Below, one piece after another: positions 12,485 through 23,620 of a stretch of 64,000 nucleotides of DNA. Source of the stretch: Timema cristinae (taxonomy: Eukaryota; Arthropoda; Insecta; Phasmatodea; Timematidae); contig JBCFYV010000898.1 of the NCBI GenBank assembly GCA_039000515.1, forward strand, positions 83,934 to 147,933, written 5' to 3'. The notes beneath the pieces are model-generated. The model was not told where the DNA came from. It was given only the letters and a program-made list of their open reading frames with translations, and searched no databases. How positions within the stretch are numbered: position 1 is the first letter of the stretch; every line of letters starts with the position of its first letter. A program made the position numbers and the translations under genes.

Positions 12485-13700
12485 TGTTCAGTATTTATTA
12501 CAAATAGTTCCTTATTTATTCAGAGTTGTAATTCTTTTTATGATTTCATATCTGTTCCTACAAAATATTTATTTATTCCAGCTCATTCCTTCTTATTATT
12601 TATTCAGACTATTTGAATATATTTATTCTTAATATTTCCCTATTCATTCCGATTCTTTCTTTTTGTTATTCTGACTCAATCATAATTATTTATTCCAAAT
12701 CATTCCCTTTTATGTATTCTAGCTTGTTCTTTATTTTAAAAATGTTCCTTATTAATTATTCCTATTCGTTGGCTTTTTATACTGACCCTTATTATATTAA
12801 TTATTATTATTTGGTCCTATTTTATTCCTTCTGGTTATTTATTTATTCTGACTCGATAATTAATAATTTTTATAAGTTCCTTATCGATTCTGACCTGATT
12901 ATTATTTTTCCAACTCATTCATTATATAATCTGACTTTTACAAAATTATCTCGACTCATTCCTAATTTATTATGACTAGTTCTTTATTTATTCTAACTAG
13001 TTCCTTGCGTATTTTGACTTACTTCTTATTAATTCCAAATCCTTCCCTTTTAAATATTATAACTTGTTTCCTACGACTCGTTCCTTATTTTTTCTGACTT
13101 TTCCGTTTTAATTTTGAATCTTTACTTATTTATTATGACTAGTTTTTTTATTAATCTGTGTCGTTCCTTAAATTATTCTAATAAGCCTTTATTAGTTATA
13201 AATCTATTCTTATTAATATCGACTATTTTTAAAATAATAATTCAATCTTTTTTATTCCGAATTAATCCTCTTTATTTATCCCGCCTCGTTATTTATATAT
13301 GCAGAATTTATCCTTATTTATTTCCACTAGTTCCTTATTTATTCTGACTTGTTTCATAATGAGCCGATGAGTTCATTATTAATTCCAATTAATTCAAACT
13401 ATATATTTATTTATTTTACTTAAATTCTTAATCTATCCCGAAAAATTTCTTATTCATCTGATACAATAATTTATCATTCCGAATAAATCCTCAATATTTA
13501 TTTCGACTCATTCTGTATTTATTCGTACTTGTACCATCTTATTAATTACGATTTGTTACTTATTTATTCCTACGCATAATATTAATTAATTTTAAGATCC
13601 ATCTTTAAGATATTCCAAAAATGTCCCTATGTATACTGACTTGTTTCTTATCTATTCTGAGTCTTTATTCCGACACGTTCCTTATTTATTTAAACTAGAT
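12485..13700 (+). repeat. Degenerate ~21-23-bp AT-rich satellite ('ttccttatttattctgactcg')
   Basis: About 1.2 kb is built of diverged units around 'ttccttatttattctgact' with many substitutions and small indels (for example near 12740, 12980, 13330, 13500 and 13680). Open frames over it (phenylalanine/isoleucine/tyrosine-rich) are composition artefacts. Confidence 0.85.
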
Positions 13701-13817
13701 ACCTGTCTGATTACCTGTGTTTACGATAGCGCCACTGAACTGTACCCTTTAAGGATGTTTGAAGCTCAGTGGAGAAGGGTTAGAGGACTTATTCTTGCTT
13801 AAAGACTCTTATAGATG

Positions 13818-14135
13818 TTATTTTTTGATGATTGATGGATGAATTCCCTTAATAAACAATCTGTATGGAAGATGTTTGAATAAATATGGGCAGCGTCTAC
13901 ATATATGTATTAAGTTCCACAAATTTGATGGTGATCTAAATTCAATTAATCTCATCATGCTCCTATCCATTGGTGAAGATTGATAGCACCGTCTCACCAT
14001 TGTATACGAGCGTGATGAGAGCTGCTCATCGTGAGATGAAATGAATGAGTCCTCAAAAACCCCAGACGAAGGACTTACCAATGTGTCTCTACCATTTTCT
14101 TGAGTTGTATTTCTAGAAGATGAGGCTGCTTTCAT
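13818..14135 (-). other. Continuation frame of the proline-rich reading frame, function unknown
   Basis: This minus-strand 105-codon frame begins at an ATG overlapping the stop of the proline-rich frame (ATGA). It is serine-rich at first and then ends in a basic/hydrophobic segment without recognisable domain. It may be the frameshifted C-terminal part of one gene with the upstream frame, or chance. I recognise no family. Confidence 0.3.
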
Positions 14136-14881
14136 GGAGGTGGCTGACTCTCTGGAGGAGGCTGGTTCCTTGGAGGAGGCTGACTCACTAGAGGAGGCTG
14201 CCTGACTGGAGGTGGCTGACTCCCTGAAGGTGACTGACTGACTGGAGGTGGCTGCTTTCCTGGAGGTGGATGATACCCTGGAGGTGGCTGACTGACTGGA
14301 GGTGGCTGACTCCCTGAAGGTGACTGACTGACTGGAGGTGGCTGACTGACTGGAGGTGGCTGACTCCCTGGAGGTGGCTGACTGACTGGAGGTGGCTGAC
14401 TCCCTGAAGGTGGCTGACTGACTGGAGGTGGCTGACTCCTGAAGGTGGCTGACTCCCTATTGGATTGACTTACCAATTGTTCTTTCTTGTAGTATTCACA
14501 CGCCTTCATTAAAAGAACAAGAAACTTCTCATCGAATACAGATGTTTTCTTCATGTGATCAATAGCTTCTTGAGTCATCATCATGGACTTGGAATGCTCC
14601 GTACTGAAGGAAGAATCTTGTTGACCTGACACGGAAGGTGGACTGGACCGACTGGATGATCTTACAATATTACCATGAAGGGGAGTTGTTCCCGTTGACG
14701 ACACTACCAGTTCAAGAGAAGAAGAGTCTTGTTGGCTTGATCCGGAAGGTGGCTGACTTAACGATGTTCTCTCAGATGGGTCTTCTTGTGTTGATAGGGA
14801 AGGTGACTGAGCTACTGACCTATACTTACCAGTCCGTTTAATTGGCTTCTTGTTCTCTTGTTTGCTGGTGGTGGCCGTCAT
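14132..14881 (-). CDS. Proline/serine-rich repeat protein, unknown
   Basis: The minus-strand 249-codon frame starts at an ATG at 14881. Residues 1-95 are serine/threonine/glutamine-rich with recurring SQQDSS-like clusters. Residues 105-140 form the only plausible folded part (a helix-like EAIDHMKK...FLVLLMKACEYYKKEQ segment). The rest is about fifteen 5-residue units of QPP(P/S)(V/G)S type encoded by a 15-bp minisatellite. There is no signal peptide or enzyme motif. The stop overlaps the ATG of the following frame. It could be a real low-complexity host or transposon protein, or an exon of a larger gene. The non-repetitive N-terminal half is the best argument for coding. Confidence 0.4.
   Translation of the reverse strand: MTATTSKQENKKPIKRTGKYRSVAQSPSLSTQEDPSERTSLSQPPSGSSQQDSSSLELVVSSTGTTPLHGNIVRSSSRSSPPSVSGQQDSSFSTEHSKSMMMTQEAIDHMKKTSVFDEKFLVLLMKACEYYKKEQLVSQSNRESATFRSQPPPVSQPPSGSQPPPVSQPPPGSQPPPVSQPPPVSQSPSGSQPPPVSQPPPGYHPPPGKQPPPVSQSPSGSQPPPVRQPPLVSQPPPRNQPPPESQPPP
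14145..14455 (-). repeat. 15-bp coding minisatellite (QPPPVS-type units)
   Basis: A tandem array of 'gactgaccaccaccc'-like units on the minus strand (plus strand 'tggaggtggctgactgac'). Units vary mainly between V/G and P/S codons, and copy-number change stays in frame. Confidence 0.85.
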
Positions 14882-15059
14882 TTCCCCTGAAAAAAAACGT
14901 TCACCACGAACTGGTTGTTTGGACGATGGCAGCCCATCGTCCGGGCACCAAGGGATGTTAGGGGTGCCCCCTTGTCGCTCACCATCAACTGAAACAAACC
15001 GTCACAAGAACAATATTATATTGAGTATAAAAATCTATTTAATTGTTGATAAATTATAA

Positions 15060-15645
15060 AGCTTGCTTTTTTAACTAATGGTTCTATAAATGCTAAAAGT
15101 TGGCTAGCAAAACGTTTAAATGTTTTACTGATATTTAGAATAATATGAAAAGAACTATTTGATTGGTGTTTTTTGGAGAACTTATTGTAAAAAAAATTGC
15201 TGCTAAATAATTCTATACTTAGCTCTATTGAAAAGATTTGATTAACCAAACCAGTCAAACTTTTCTAACCATAATGATTTCCTAGTAAGGGCAATAAACG
15301 ATACTCAATTTTTAATATTCTAACTACACATAAATGCCAAACGTTTTTTAAATAAACCACCAATAAATATTACTGTTATTGGATCTTGGGTGAGTCTACA
15401 TACTCCCATGATCATAACAAATAATTAAACCCCAACAAGATTTATTATTCCCTTCTGAAAATATATGACATTTGGAGACGGTAAATTCAGGTTTAGAGAA
15501 GGTATGAATACAACCATTAAACTACGTGTTTTCCAAGAAGAAATTCATTGCTGCAGAAATAATGGTTTAATATGATAATTGATCATATAGTTCATATCTC
15601 ATAACAAACAGTTTCAATGTAATAGGAAAACTAAAGTATTAATCC
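15060..15645. other. Non-coding stretch
   Basis: An AT-rich interval with no supported exon or repeat boundary. Confidence 0.3.
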
Positions 15646-15649
15646 ACAG

Positions 15650-15862
15650 TTCCTCATCTTTACTCCACATCTTATCCACCAGTCCAAACATCCTAGCTAA
15701 CAGTATCCCTACCCTATCAACCAGTCTATTCATAAACCCATATCAAAATCTCATCAACCATTCTCCACGTGAACCCGTATCGAAATCCCATCAACCATGT
15801 CCACATCAACCAGTATCAACATCCTATCAACCAGTGTCCACACCCTATCATCCAGTCTCCTT
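15650..15862 (+). repeat. Degenerate ~20-24-bp minisatellite ('cctatcaaccagtntcca')
   Basis: Units such as 'cctatcaaccagtctatt', 'catcaaccagtatcaaca', 'cctatcaaccagtgtccaca' and 'cctatcatccagtctcc' recur about nine times with drift. Confidence 0.75.
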
Positions 15863-15869
15863 ATTCTCC

Positions 15870-17700
15870 CTAGGCTGGTAGTTTTTAATTTTGTCCCAGA
15901 ATAAAATGGTATAAAAGATAATTTTTTTAGTCAAGATCTGCAAAAAAAAAATTCAAACCCTTCCTGATCCATCCCATTTACGGCTGCCATATTGGAAACA
16001 TTGTGTATAGCGTGTCTTGTAAGTAAGAAAAAATGAAACCATGAAGTCCTAGTTGTTTTTGCTTATATTCGGCACAGTAACATCTTTCTTTACGATGACG
16101 ATAAAGAAAAGTCATCAATTATTTCTTCATAAAGAATTGATTCTAACAAGTCTTTTTTGAAGCTATAACCACAAGTTTCGAAAGCCATGCATCTCCCATC
16201 ACAGACCTGAGCTGGTTTTTAATTATTTTTACTCGGCTCATATACTTTTAGCCGAACAACTGGTTACGGCCAAAGATAGCAAGGTTGTATAGACATCTTT
16301 CAATCTCTTAAAGCCTGAAATATTAATCAAACACCCATAAGGTTTTAAAAAACCTTTGTCACACAAAAACTCTTAATATGTCCAGTTTCATTTTATGTTT
16401 CACTTTCAGACTCATCATCAACGTCCATGCTTGTTTTCCTTTCATCGTGATCCTTTATTTGACCTGTATCTTTAGATCTCTCACTATTACGAGGAACAAA
16501 ACATCAATTGATATGCTTGAGTTAGTGGCAAAATACATTTCACTGAATGTGTTTAACTCTTCACTTACAATACTGTTGTTCCAATCGTAAAACTCACAAA
16601 GGGTTTCTATGTTTTCAGGAGAAACATTATTTGTTGTTGTTTCTAAAACTCTTGTATGTGAGAAATGACCCATTTATTTTACCATGTCTATGCTATGGTC
16701 AGAAAGTCTATCTTCAAGCAACTTAAATACAATTTTATTTAAATTTTTTTGTTCATCTCAATAATAGGTTCAGCTATAACCAATTAATCACCAAGCCTTT
16801 TTCTTCTTATAACTCTTTTTGAAGCTGAATCAGGGACGTAATGATTTTTTGAGAACTTTTTAGCATCTCACATCACATTATACCATTCTTCAACCTATCG
16901 CAATCTCCTGATCGGAGTTTTGATATTTTTTTATTATAGCTTGTACACCACCTTAGCCCAACGCCTTACCCTGTAAGTTTACTGTGACTTGATGCATTAC
17001 TTTAAAAAATGCCGTATGAGCAACATGAAGAGCAATGATGATTTCATTGTTCAGCATACACAGAATCCTTTTGTCAGTGTGTTGGTATCACTGTCAATGT
17101 CCTAATGATTCTGTAACTGCAAAGCTAACTTCACCTCACCATAAACATACTAGAATTACTTTTATGGCTTTAGTTTTATTTTGCCAATAGTGGTATTACA
17201 CTTTTCAGTCAGTCTTTTTCACTTTTCACAATGGTTGCGCGCTACCACTCAATCACAGCTAACAATTTACGATGTGACGTAATGTCTTTTCTGAATAAAA
17301 CCCTTCAAGCTAAAAGATTATAACATTATCTATTTATAGCCGATAATTGCATTCTGACAATTCCACAATTAATTTTTTATGTAAAAACAGTAAACTATTC
17401 CATCTCACAACACTAATATAACATTCTAATCAACAGATACAAAATTAACTCCCTAGAATAGGCCACACCCCCTTCTTGGAATACATTTTTAGTTAAGCAC
17501 GGAACTCTGTAACACACTAATCTTAAGTTATAATTTAATGACGTACGTTATTAGTTATAGCACGTAAGTTTCGTATCCTGGATAACCGCACTTCATTTAA
17601 CCTTATATTAATTATAAAGACCGCGTCTTACTACCGTTCGGTTATAGCATTACCAATTGTAAGATTTGAGAGAATGAAGGCACGTTAGTATCCGAATACT
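15870..17700. other. Otherwise uninformative AT-rich interval
   Basis: Apart from the weak fragment at 16455-16673, I see no gene, RNA or repeat with clear borders. Confidence 0.3.
16455..16673 (-). other. Possible degraded coding fragment, unclassified
   Basis: A 72-codon minus-strand frame with protein-like composition: acidic and aromatic residues, an ETLCEFYDWN segment, then a hydrophobic helix. No family recognised. A relic of a transposase is possible, but I cannot support it. Confidence 0.2.
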
Positions 17701-17702
17701 CT

Positions 17703-17782
17703 ATGCCGGGACGAGGTTGAACCCGCCGACCCCCCGCATAGAAGTCTGACACCTTACCCCTAGACCACCGGGTCACCAATCT
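17703..17782 (-). mobile_element. tRNA-like SINE head (minus strand)
   Basis: Read on the minus strand, the segment begins GTGACCCGGTGGTCTAGGGG (box A) and continues to GGGTTCAACCTCG (box B) and a GCCGGGA-like 3' part. The acceptor stem does not close properly, so it is more likely a SINE head than a tRNA gene. The body beyond it on the minus strand reads 'cggatactaacgtgcc'. Confidence 0.5.
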
Positions 17783-18199
17783 CAATAATAAAGAATGAAC
17801 ACTTAATACTTAAGTAGGCCTAATAAAAACTGATTTATAATACAAGTACAAATATACATATATTGCCCACATACATAATTGAATATTAATGAACTTATTG
17901 GGTTAAAATAAATGAGGAAATTAGAACTAAATAAAGTAGAGCGAGGTAAAACAAACCTGAAGTCATACACATATTCACATTTCATTATACTCAGCATAAC
18001 ATATATTCAAACTTGATCGATATAACAAATAATTTAAAAATAAAACAATGCTCTTAATAGTTATGAACTATATTCAGGTGAGCACAAATGATCTTTACAC
18101 TTTCGAAAAGCCATAAAAACGGAACGGTGCACCCGATTAACTTGAAACCATTTCCAGTCGATACAGAAACCCTGAAAGCTTTTTTTCTCAATTTAAAGT

Positions 18200-18545
18200 G
18201 ACTCAATATGTGCTCCTTGAGTCACACGGTAGAAAACACTTCGCACACTTTGTGCAGTGTGTCGGCGGTGACGGACTCGACGATGGCTGTGATTCTTTGC
18301 CTCAGCTCCAGCAAAGATCGTGGCAGAGGTGTGACAAACATTTTGTATTTCACATAACCCAACATAAAGATATCGTATGAGTTTCAATCCGGTGATTGAG
18401 GTGGCTATCTGCCCCGCGCCTCGTAGACTGCACGTGCACGACCAAACCAGCTCCCAGGGAGATGTCTGTTCAGGTGTTCCCGTACAGCCAAGCGAGGTGA
18501 GGCGGTGCCCCATCTTGTTGGAGGATGAATAAGAGAACACATTCA
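18200..18545 (-). pseudogene. Degenerate DDE transposase (IS630/Tc1-mariner-related, DUF4817-type)
   Basis: Across two to three frames the minus strand matches the C-terminal half of a common insect DDE transposase. A QQDGAPPH block (second catalytic aspartate) lies near 18500, followed by remnants of the 'reh-LNRHLPG-WfGR' and 'PPqSPDlt' blocks near 18400-18450 and a GYVKYKM-like block near 18350. The last block normally carries the third catalytic acid region. Stops and frameshifts interrupt every part, so no functional enzyme remains. Confidence 0.6.
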
Positions 18546-18654
18546 CTTTTGGGAAATCTTTCACATGATAGATGCGCACATGTGTAGTAACAACTAATGG
18601 TAATTTAAATACTGACAACATTGTGCGTGTGTGTAGTATAAACTTGATAGTAAT

Positions 18655-18905
18655 TTAGACTTCTGTGCTGGCGGCCGGGGTTCAATCCTCGGTCCCGGCA
18701 CAAATTTATCTTATTTCCAAACCCTTCCTTCACCTCTGACAAGACATCTTGTGAATGTGGGGAATGCCAGGCCACCACCGTGGTTCGGATTCCACGTTAA
18801 ACTGTAGGTCCTTCATTTCATCTCACAATCACCCTACCATTACACATTAGCGTAAGTGCGTATAACCCGAACGTGTAGTAAGACGCGGTGCTAATAATAA
18901 TAATG
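18655..18905 (+). mobile_element. tRNA-derived SINE, second body type
   Basis: It begins with a box-B-bearing 'ggccggggttcaatcctcgg' and continues with 'cttccttcacctctgacaag', 'ggccaccaccgtggttcgga' and 'caccctaccattacacatta'. It ends 'gcgtataacccgaacgtgta...gacgcggtgcta' plus a TAA tail. Its body differs from the copies at 1.3 and 36 kb but its tail is shared with them. A second copy lies inverted at 37.2-37.4 kb. Confidence 0.7.
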
Positions 18906-18909
18906 ATAG

Positions 18910-20560
18910 TAATTTAAATACAGACAACATTGTTTGTGTTATTGTATGCTATTGATGTGACCACGATATTATACACTTTCTTGCATAACATTTTGTACAT
19001 TCATATTTGTCATATATGTACTTAACTTTAGACATGTCTGACAGCAAAGTCTGTCTTTAAATACAAATTACTTAATTACTTTCGAGTACTGCCACATTTA
19101 ATTGTTTGTACCTATATTTCATTTTAAATAATTTATTTGAGATGACAAAGTATTTCTTTAATTATTAAATTGGCAAACTGCTCTTAATGGGAAAAGCTTC
19201 CTAGGCAATAACTTTTACATTTAATTCAAATAAACTAAATAAAAGCTTGACGGTACAAAAAATAGATAAATAGAAAGATTTTCGTTTGTATAAATTATTT
19301 TTGGTTATACTATGTACAGATAACATTGAATTTGTAACAACTTGATGTTAATGTAAGTACAGCTAATATTATATGTGTAGCAACAATTTGATGTAGAGAA
19401 TCTAAATACCTTATTGATGCAAGTTCGTGACTTACCGTGGCGTAAATTTCGGCGAACCAGGCGTGCCCGGATACTGCGAAACGCTCCACGGACACGCCGG
19501 CCTAGCCCTCCGCAAAAACCACCGAAACATCCGTTGCACATTTTGGTTTTAATAATTAATTTGACAGAATTTCTTGTACACTAACTCAAATTGACATCTT
19601 TTATGGTGCTCCGAAAAGACACCACAAAGATTGATATTGCTATGCGACGGCTATAATTGCAATAAACAATTGAATTTATAGAGAAGAGCACTATGAGTAG
19701 TCCTGGTGTAGAATGATATCGATATAGGTAATGAGTACCCGTAATATTCCATTGTAGGGGTATTACGTCAGAGATTACAAAGTTTTTATTATGGAGAAAA
19801 CTTTATTTTAAACGTTAATACGTATGTATTTAGAACTAAATAAATTATATAAAGAATGTTTATGTAGTCATAAAAGTTTAAAATGTCCGAATATTAAAGT
19901 GAAAATCCATAATAATAGCACAACTTTAATTAATTCCCAATTAAGTATGTAAAGTTTTGGTGGCAATTCAAAATCTAAGCGTCCTTCCAAATAATGTTAA
20001 GGCAATAATATCTGTCATTATAAGATAAATACTTCCCTAATTAAAACGAACTATTGTATAATAGTTGTATAGCAATAAATATTGCTACATAATTATTACA
20101 TGTTTAATGTAACAAAATGTATTATTAGTTTTTGTTTATGTACACTAATGAAATATTATAAGCAGCGGGGGGAATCTTATTTATGTGTGGAAAGGAGAGG
20201 GTGTAGATTTAGCAATTTTATTTATTTTATCGAATACCCCTTCCCCTTTTTCACAAAGCTGTAGATCTGTGATCAAGGGGCTTGGGCCAGGGGGAGGTGT
20301 AAAAAAAAATAGATATTGCTTTAACCTGCCCAAATAGAAGGCCATATAAATAGTCAATTTGCACTATTATTATTGTAAGACTATCCCCTAAAATTCTCGC
20401 ATAATTTAATTTTTAGAAGAGGGCATGTGCCCCTTTTCTCCATATGGTTATATCTGTATTTCACACTCTATCGAAGAGAGAGAAATATTTTTCACCGGTG
20501 TTAATTAAATAAGTGAACCGTCATTCTGAAATGTGTTGGTGAGAGATTCTATCACTTTAA
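18910..20560. other. AT-rich interval, nothing supported
   Basis: No exon or RNA gene. The minus-strand frames near 19.3-19.54 kb have no family motifs and overlap a short GC-richer patch. Confidence 0.3.
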
Positions 20561-21320
20561 TAAGGGGGCTTCTACCCCCAGAGCACAACATTTTTGAAAA
20601 TTATGGAGATGTTATTTCTTAGTTAAATTGTCTGGTTTGAAAATACTTTAAATATAAAAGTGTTATTTAAGAAAATCTAAATGTAGGGGGGAGGAGGGGC
20701 TCAACTTCTCGCGTGCACAACTCATCCTGAAAATGAAGTAGATGGGATTTCTTCGCTAAAATCATTTAGGATTGACACACTTTCAATAGAAAAGTGGTGT
20801 CTGAGAAAATTATACTTTTGGAGAGCTTTGTCCCGCAGGTGCAACTACTGATCTAAAAATGATGGAGATGAGATTTCTTTGTTAAAATCCTTTGCGATTG
20901 ACCAAATTTCGATAAAAAAAAAGTGTTGCCAGAGAAAATTTAAATGTTAGGGGGCTTATGTTTCCCTAGGCACAACTCCTCACCAAAAAATGGAGATGGG
21001 ATTTATTCACCAAAATCGTTTGGGATTGACACACTCTAGATGGAATAGTGTTGTCTGACAAAATTTGACTTTTGGGGTGCTTTGCTACTCCAGGCACAAC
21101 TAATCATCTAAAAATGATGGAAATGGGTTTCATTTGCTAAAACTGTTTGGGATGAACACACTTCCAATAGATAATTGTTTTATGGAATAATTACCATTTG
21201 GGGGGTTTATACCCCCCAGTAACAACTTCTCAGCTAAAAATTGATTGATATTTATTGTGTTCGTTAGCATTTTTATGGTTGGACACACCTTAGATATAAG
21301 AGTTATTTGAATTTATGACA
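20560..21320 (+). repeat. ~125-130-bp degenerate tandem repeat, about 6 units
   Basis: Landmarks 'gcacaac', 'aaaatgatggagatggga' and 'attgacacactt' recur at spacings of about 132, 124, 131, 124 and 126 bp (landmark near 20583, 20715, 20839, 20970, 21094 and 21220). Units carry a short G-tract/C-tract hairpin ('gggggcttctaccccc', 'ggggggtttataccccccc'-like). Confidence 0.8.
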
Positions 21321-21339
21321 CTGGTAAACCCTGACACTC

Positions 21340-22340
21340 TGGTGTTGAGGCCCTTGAAACTTCGCCAGAAAATCATCTACTAGTTGAAGCCATTTTATAT
21401 CTTCACTGCAACTAAAGTAAGCACCTAATAATCATAGAAAAAATCTTAAATTGAAATATTATTGAATAAAAGAGCCAATTTTTATGTATACTGCTCCAAC
21501 CATCTTTGTAGTATAAGCAAGAATACCAAAGGAGAGCTCTTCTCATCATTGTATTGATGTTGCATATAGTGCTATGATGAGAACTGCTAGTCAAAGTACG
21601 TTAAGGGGTCGAATTAAACTATTTTAAAAGTTATTTTGAGTAGTTCCACCACTATCCCCAATAAACACATTTTTTACAGTAAAGTTGAAACCAACATACA
21701 AAAAAAAAGAGAAAAATGGTATAATATTGCAATAGTAGACAAAATTATAATTTCCAATTTCCTAAATTCATAGCACCTATTAATTTAATTACGGATAGAT
21801 AACCAAATACCGTCAAATGGGGATGCTTTTATACAGAAAACACCATAATTGTCGAATATTTTCTATACTAAGCCGTGTACAATCACGGTTGTATTTTTAA
21901 AACTATAGGACAGTTTTGTACTATCAAAATATTGTCAATTTTTACCTGATAAAAAATGTTCGCGCCTGTTCAAAGTAACCACACAGGTTACTTTGAACAC
22001 ATATTTAAGAGCATTGTGACAGGCACACTCTTTCAGTTAGGACTTCGTTTGATAGTTAGCTGAATATAGGGGACTTTGATGAACAATTTGGTATAATAGG
22101 CATATATTATAGACTTTGGTTAAAATGAATTGAGCAGGATAAATAAATGAGCGACTTACCTGATTTTCCAAAAAGGTACACATAATGTAGTATTCTTGTT
22201 AATTTTTAAACATTGTAAATACATGAAATTGTTCATAAAGGTTTAAGTATTTTTTTTAAAAAACTTCTTGGGTAGATTTTTTTTCTGTTTTCTTAAAATT
22301 ATAATATTCACACGGTAAGCTATATACAAGTTGTTTTCAT
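21340..22340. other. AT-rich interval, nothing supported
   Basis: No gene motif. A short inverted 'cacacaggttactttgaacac'/'gttcaaagtaaccacacagg' arrangement lies near 21970-22000 as a small hairpin. Confidence 0.3.
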
Positions 22341-22540
22341 TTCCCTTTCAATCCTTAATACAAGTTCAATGCCGCTATTGTTTGTTGTGGGCTCTGACGG
22401 TACTTGAATGATATCTTCTTCTGCAATATCTTCACGGTCCTCAACATCTGGCCATATAAAGCCAACGAGGGTATGTATGGTAAATTTAACTATGAACCCA
22501 GTTGGAATTTGTTCTATTGTAGCAATTTTAGCTACAAGTG
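22340..22540 (-). pseudogene. Possible C-terminal fragment of a transposable-element protein
   Basis: The minus strand reads open for roughly 55 codons, with a FIVKFTI block, FIWPDVEDREDIAEEDIIQVP and a proline-rich end. This resembles the acidic 'DIseVDedDIv-LP-P' tails common in insect transposon-encoded proteins. No start or domain is visible, so assignment is tentative. Confidence 0.3.
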
Positions 22541-22589
22541 AAATAAAATTGGGAAAGTTAACAACAACAACAACAACACTTACCCAATC

Positions 22590-22829
22590 TCACCGTCCAG
22601 GCCATGTACGAACTAATAACAACACGTCTGGCCACATTATCAGTCCGCGAACAACTGCCTGCTCTGAGCCGAGTATCAAAATTCGCCCTCTAGAGACCGC
22701 CGCCATGCGCAATGCCAACCCAACGACCATGAGAAGAGAAGAGATGCCAGTGTAGAAGGGGCCAGTACCACCCAGTCGTTTCGAGAATAAAATAGAAGTT
22801 CTCATTGTCACGCACATCCCCGTTCCCAC
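22590..22829 (-). other. Candidate host first exon or small ORF, unknown
   Basis: A GC-richer minus-strand 79-codon frame has one strong hydrophobic stretch (FYTGISSLLMVVGLALRMAAV) that could be a membrane or signal anchor. Potential 5' splice sites (ACG/GTGAGA and TTGG/GTAAGT) lie at its end, near 22570-22590. No homologue recognised. Included because base composition and splice context differ from the surroundings. Confidence 0.25.
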
Positions 22830-22897
22830 CTTTGTGATAAACTCTTTGATCCTGACCCTTTTTTATCCCACCTCACCTGTTCAACGAGCTTTGTGCA

Positions 22898-22908
22898 TCG
22901 TATAAAAG
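22898..22908 (+). promoter_or_regulatory. Possible TATA box
   Basis: 'gtataaaagac' is a good TATA-box match on the plus strand, about 340 bp upstream of the copia LTR. No downstream gene is identified, so its relevance is uncertain. Confidence 0.3.
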
Positions 22909-23251
22909 ACCGTCCATGAAAAAAGACTGCACTCTTGGACTTGACTTGGAAGTAGTAAGACGAAGCAGAGGCTTCGAGGACTTATTTAAAATGTAAGGAG
23001 AAATTCACTTTCGGTGTAGTGATAAATTTGTAATTATTCAAAATTCTCTTTCGGCCATTTATTATATAAATTAGTAACGTCCAGTATTATTCTTCGTTTT
23101 CTAGGAGATTGAATTAACTTTGAATTACTTAACTTGTGAATTGTATTTCACAATCAATTTGGTAATGATTTACTTGGGATAATTCATTAATAATAGTATA
23201 TCGTATTATTCAAAATTAGTAATGTTATGCATTATTCTTGGTATTCATAAT

Positions 23252-23489
23252 TGTTGATGTATTTTAACATCTTTTTATATTATTTGATAACTTTTAATTT
23301 TTATCTCTCATCCTTTGCTAACGCAGCACCCCAACAATGGTTAAATCAAAATCCCTAAGGCAACTGTAAGTAAACAACCATACGCACTAAATAAATAAAA
23401 AATGTATCGCTTCCTATCGCTAAACAACGTTTTGAATAAACTCTAATAATTGTGAAACCAAAAGTGCCTTTTTATTGCAAAAACCAACA
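23252..23489 (+). repeat. copia 5' LTR
   Basis: 238 bp, TG...CA ends, identical by eye to the 3' LTR. It should contain the promoter and polyadenylation signals, and AATAAA-like sequences occur in 'ctaaataaataaaaaatg' and 'ttgaataaactct'. Confidence 0.95.
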
Positions 23490-23503
23490 GGTTATGGGCC
23501 CAG
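23490..23503 (+). promoter_or_regulatory. Primer-binding site for an initiator tRNA-Met half molecule
   Basis: Directly after the LTR, GGTTATGGGCCCAG is complementary to the anticodon-arm region of initiator tRNA-Met. It is not complementary to the tRNA 3' end. Drosophila copia is known to prime from such a tRNA half, so the match supports a copia-like priming mode. One extra G follows before the matching GCACG resumes. Confidence 0.85.
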
Positions 23504-23620
23504 GCACGTAACGACATTAGTGCGTGATTGATTTTGTTAAAATAAATTCACTTGGTGCGATATTTTTGGAGAAAATCCGACGAGACATTTTGAGGTTAGG
23601 ACGACGCCGCCACGCTCACA

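Noticed and set aside
12613..12975. 120-codon open frame rich in F/I/Y/S
   Set aside because: It lies wholly within the AT-rich 21-23-bp satellite; the composition and repetition explain it.
17703..17782. Functional tRNA gene on the minus strand
   Set aside because: Boxes A and B are present, but the acceptor stem and anticodon arm do not fold well; a SINE head fits better.
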